A stretch of 64,000 bases of DNA from Branchiostoma floridae (Eukaryota > Chordata > Leptocardii > Amphioxiformes > Branchiostomatidae): NCBI RefSeq assembly GCF_000003815.2, contig NC_049990.1:10204601-10268600 (forward strand), in the 5' to 3' direction. Position numbers and translations under genes: made by a program. Below, one piece after another: positions 61,083-64,000 of the stretch. The notes under the pieces were generated by a model. It had not been told where the DNA came from. It saw only the letters and a list, made by a program, of their open reading frames with translations, and did not search any database. The stretch's first letter is position 1, and the number at the start of each line of letters is the position of its first letter.

Positions 61083-64000
61083 ATATGATGTATTTATCAT
61101 TAGGTTAACTTTGACAACCACAGGTTAAAATAGTAATTTGTCTTCTTCAGTCATCAGAACTCATAACAGCATGTTCACAAGACAGACATACCGCTCATAA
61201 TGTAATGCAGATGACTTCTGTATTCAATCAATGTGTTTCCATTTGTAATAGCATGATTGGCAATGTTAGCAGACAAATTGTTTCAGTACAGTTCAATTTG
61301 AGAGAAGTTGATGTTGTAGTGCAGATGCCTAACAAGACAGAGCAATGTGACTTAAATTTTATTGTGATTGGTCACCTAATAGTGTTTTTGATTAGGGTAT
61401 AGACCGTAACAGTATGGAACCTTTTAAAGTTTTTCTGCTCCCTAATTTAGTTTCCTAGCAGATCAAAGTGACATTGTACAGTTATTTGAAGCTATCAGCA
61501 TCTCAAATAGTCATGACAGTCAACCCAAATTCCAGACAACTCCTTCAACAGGAAAGACATGCAGGAAACTTGGATGGTTTCAATCATGCCAGCTTTTTGT
61601 ATTGGAAATAAGAAAATGCTACTTTAGATGTAGTTTCTTTTGCATTGTATGTGTCATTGGACATATGGCTCAAATGTCTGTCAGTGTTGCATGTACTGGT
61701 GTATCCAATCTCTTGCTCCATGCAAACTGAACTTTTTTTGTAGTGGTATTTGTGTGGTACAAATGCTGGTATTACGGAATGTATAACTGTTAGTAACTTA
61801 TATACGTTATACTGCATGGATCCAAGTCTGTTAGTGATATTTGTGTAACATTACACATCTCTCCTGGCTTGCAGAGCTGGAACACTTTGCCAGTTAAACC
61901 AACATCAGGGTCAAACAAAGCCTCTAGACAAAGGAACTCAGGAGGTTTTGATCTTGACCCTGCAGACTTCATTAAGTTATCATTGTACATTGTGGTGTTG
62001 ATTTAAACCTACTGAGTTGAAGTGTGAAACACATTAATGCCGGCAGTTTGTAACATGTATGCCAGGATGGTGCCAAACAGAAGTTGGCTATATTCCATTT
62101 CCTCAATAGTATATGTTGATTGATGTGTAACATATAGTGGGAATTAGGTATAGTTTTCGTAACCATGTCCTTACTTAGCTTACCTTACCTTTCGGCAATA
62201 ATTTTGTAAATTGATTATGGGAGCAGGGAGAATGGTAAATAGCTGAATTTGCCTTTTTTGCTAATAATATCCGCCCAGAAGCTTGTCAGTGATAAATCCA
62301 GTGTTTAAAGAGAAAGCAATGAAAGCTTGGTTGTGTTGAAAGAGCAATTCACATTGATGAGAGATGCATGATTAAAAAGTCACCAGGCATACTAGAACAA
62401 TGTTTCTCTTTTATTTCTGTTTCTTTTTACAGCCATAGTTCGTTAGATCACTTGGTCATTAGTGGCTGGTAACACTTACGAGTGAGCTTTATTATTCCTG
62501 TAGAGTGACAGCAAATGAAGATGAAAAAGTCTTCTTTCTCCACTTTCCACTTTCCTAGTCACCTTATCATCTCATCTCCTCCCACTCAGCATACAAGGGT
62601 ACCATTACAAGGACTGTGTCAGGACTGTTTGCATGGCCTTCAGGTTTCTCCTGATTCTGCTCTACTTATCTCAGACCTCCAACAGTGTTGTTTTTCTGTT
62701 TCCTTTCTTCGTGTTGAACAGATGAAATAAGAAAACATTCCTGTTAATACTGAGTTCATATTTACATAGATATTTCATGTCTTTTTATTTTGCTGTGACA
62801 GTTTTCTGCATATCTTTGAGGTTAAACTTAACATTCAATATCTGGTTTCTATTGTCCATTTTGTTGATATTATTGAGGTGATATTAATGTTCAACATTAA
62901 CAAGAAGGGATTTCCGTATGAAACAAATGTTTTCCTTATCTAGAAATTCTACATGAGCCTCTGGCAGCATTGACAATGATATTAATAACAACTTATTTCA
63001 CAACTTTCCATTCTTTCATTCTCATGTTGTGCAACGACATTCTCTGCAATTGATGATATTTTGTAGTAGGGAATAGGTAACATGGCAGAAATCTGGCTCA
63101 TAATCCTTTGTATATTTGTACTTTGTGAGTGTTGACTGTAGACAAGGATAAAAGTATGAATCTAAAGTACAACAGAAAAATACAATATTGCTTTCCCAAT
63201 TTTCAAGCTGTTTTAGTACAACAGTGTCAGCTCTGTTCACTAGGCAGTTCAAGGTGATGCAGGTTATACCTCCCATACTCTCCCTCTGATAAGCCTGATC
63301 TGGTGTTTATCTATACTCACCTCTGATACTCCCCATGTAGCCAGGGGTGGAGATGAGGTGATAGGGAAAGATAAAAGTTGACATTATTGCACTTTATCAT
63401 GTTATTTCTACCTTGGTGGGAAAAGTCTGCCTGTAGCCCAATGTTAACCCCCACGAGTGCTTTAGTTCTAAAGCAAACACTGGCTTGTAGCTTTCATCTC
63501 TTTCAAATAGCATGTTACAAATTTTCATGACAGCACAAGGAGTAGATAATGATGTGATTAGTAGATATTGTTTCTTGTAAAGAACCTCTAAGCCCTTTAC
63601 TTCTCCCACAGTGGATTGTGAAGGTTAATTGTCTTTCCATTAGGAATCATTTGTCAGAAACACATAACTTAAGACAATAGGACAATCAAAAGGTGTGAAA
63701 TCAACACAATGCTACCAGTTGATCTGGCTAGGTGTCAAATGGGCCATTGCTTTTATGGCCCTTTCAAAATGTTGGCTTCTTGCAAAATGAGGGAAGCCAT
63801 ATATGAAATTATTCCTGTAATAACATTTGCTTGCCCTTGGACTCTAACTGACCTCCTGAGGATAGATTTTAAAGGAAGCCATTCCTTCCACTGCTTCTGC
63901 TTGAAGTTGAACTTGCAAGGCCCTTTTTGGGGCAGTTCTGAGGCAAAAAGATTAAAGAAACCATGATGACCCTCTTCCTGCAATGATCTCAGACTTGACC
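61083..64000 (+). other. AT-rich sequence, nothing recognised
   Basis: No exon with both splice signals and a convincing peptide was found. It is taken as intron or intergenic DNA. Confidence 0.3.

Overview
The window is animal nuclear DNA. Its genes are split into many short exons with GT-AG introns, intergenic DNA is AT-rich, and it carries many small inverted-repeat transposons. Gene content (a ZRSR2-type splicing factor, MOSPD1, EXO5, a MOLO1-type receptor modulator, a C-type lectin) and the style of the repeats suggest an invertebrate chordate, most likely a lancelet (Branchiostoma). That identification is inference; nothing was searched.

Left part (1-10.4 kb). The last coding exon of an unidentified + strand gene (245-337) is followed by about 2 kb of 3' UTR, then a CRE/ETS promoter-like patch (about 2.49 kb). 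Next is a six-exon + strand gene (4296-9277) for a type II membrane C-type lectin. Its cytoplasmic tail carries a 28-residue tandem repeat with a YxxP motif in each unit. I regard this as the most novel protein in the window.

Middle part (10.4-34.6 kb). A 13-exon minus-strand ZRSR2-type gene (10791-17723) sits head to head with a five-exon + strand MOSPD1 gene (19959-23331), sharing a short promoter that holds an inverted pair of ATF/CRE half-sites. Then come a six-exon + strand MOLO1-domain gene (27742-30647) and a two-exon minus-strand EXO5 gene (32491-34171) that appears to use a GC-AG intron. EXO5 is head to head with the first exon (34551) of an unidentified + strand gene.

Right part (34.6-64 kb). 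This is nearly gene-free, probably the long introns of the unidentified gene. One convincing exon (50318-50485) and one possible alternative first exon (44693-44794) were found. The rest is a catalogue of mobile DNA: a fresh 5'-truncated LINE with a 14-bp target duplication and a 634-codon open frame; a 1.36-kb element with a 6-bp target duplication and an internal array of about 190-bp repeats; a 1.75-kb hAT-type element with an 8-bp target duplication; a 591-bp element with CpG-containing ends; a 0.9-kb inverted-repeat element; and a near-perfect 113-bp hairpin. Intron 1 of ZRSR2 holds a 767-bp element with a 9-bp target duplication, packed with about 16 mini-palindromes.

Both 100-base N gaps (7505-7604 and 30935-31034) lie between inverted repeats. 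Exon boundaries were derived by eye from splice signals, reading-frame phase and family resemblance. Every complete gene model keeps phase across all its introns.
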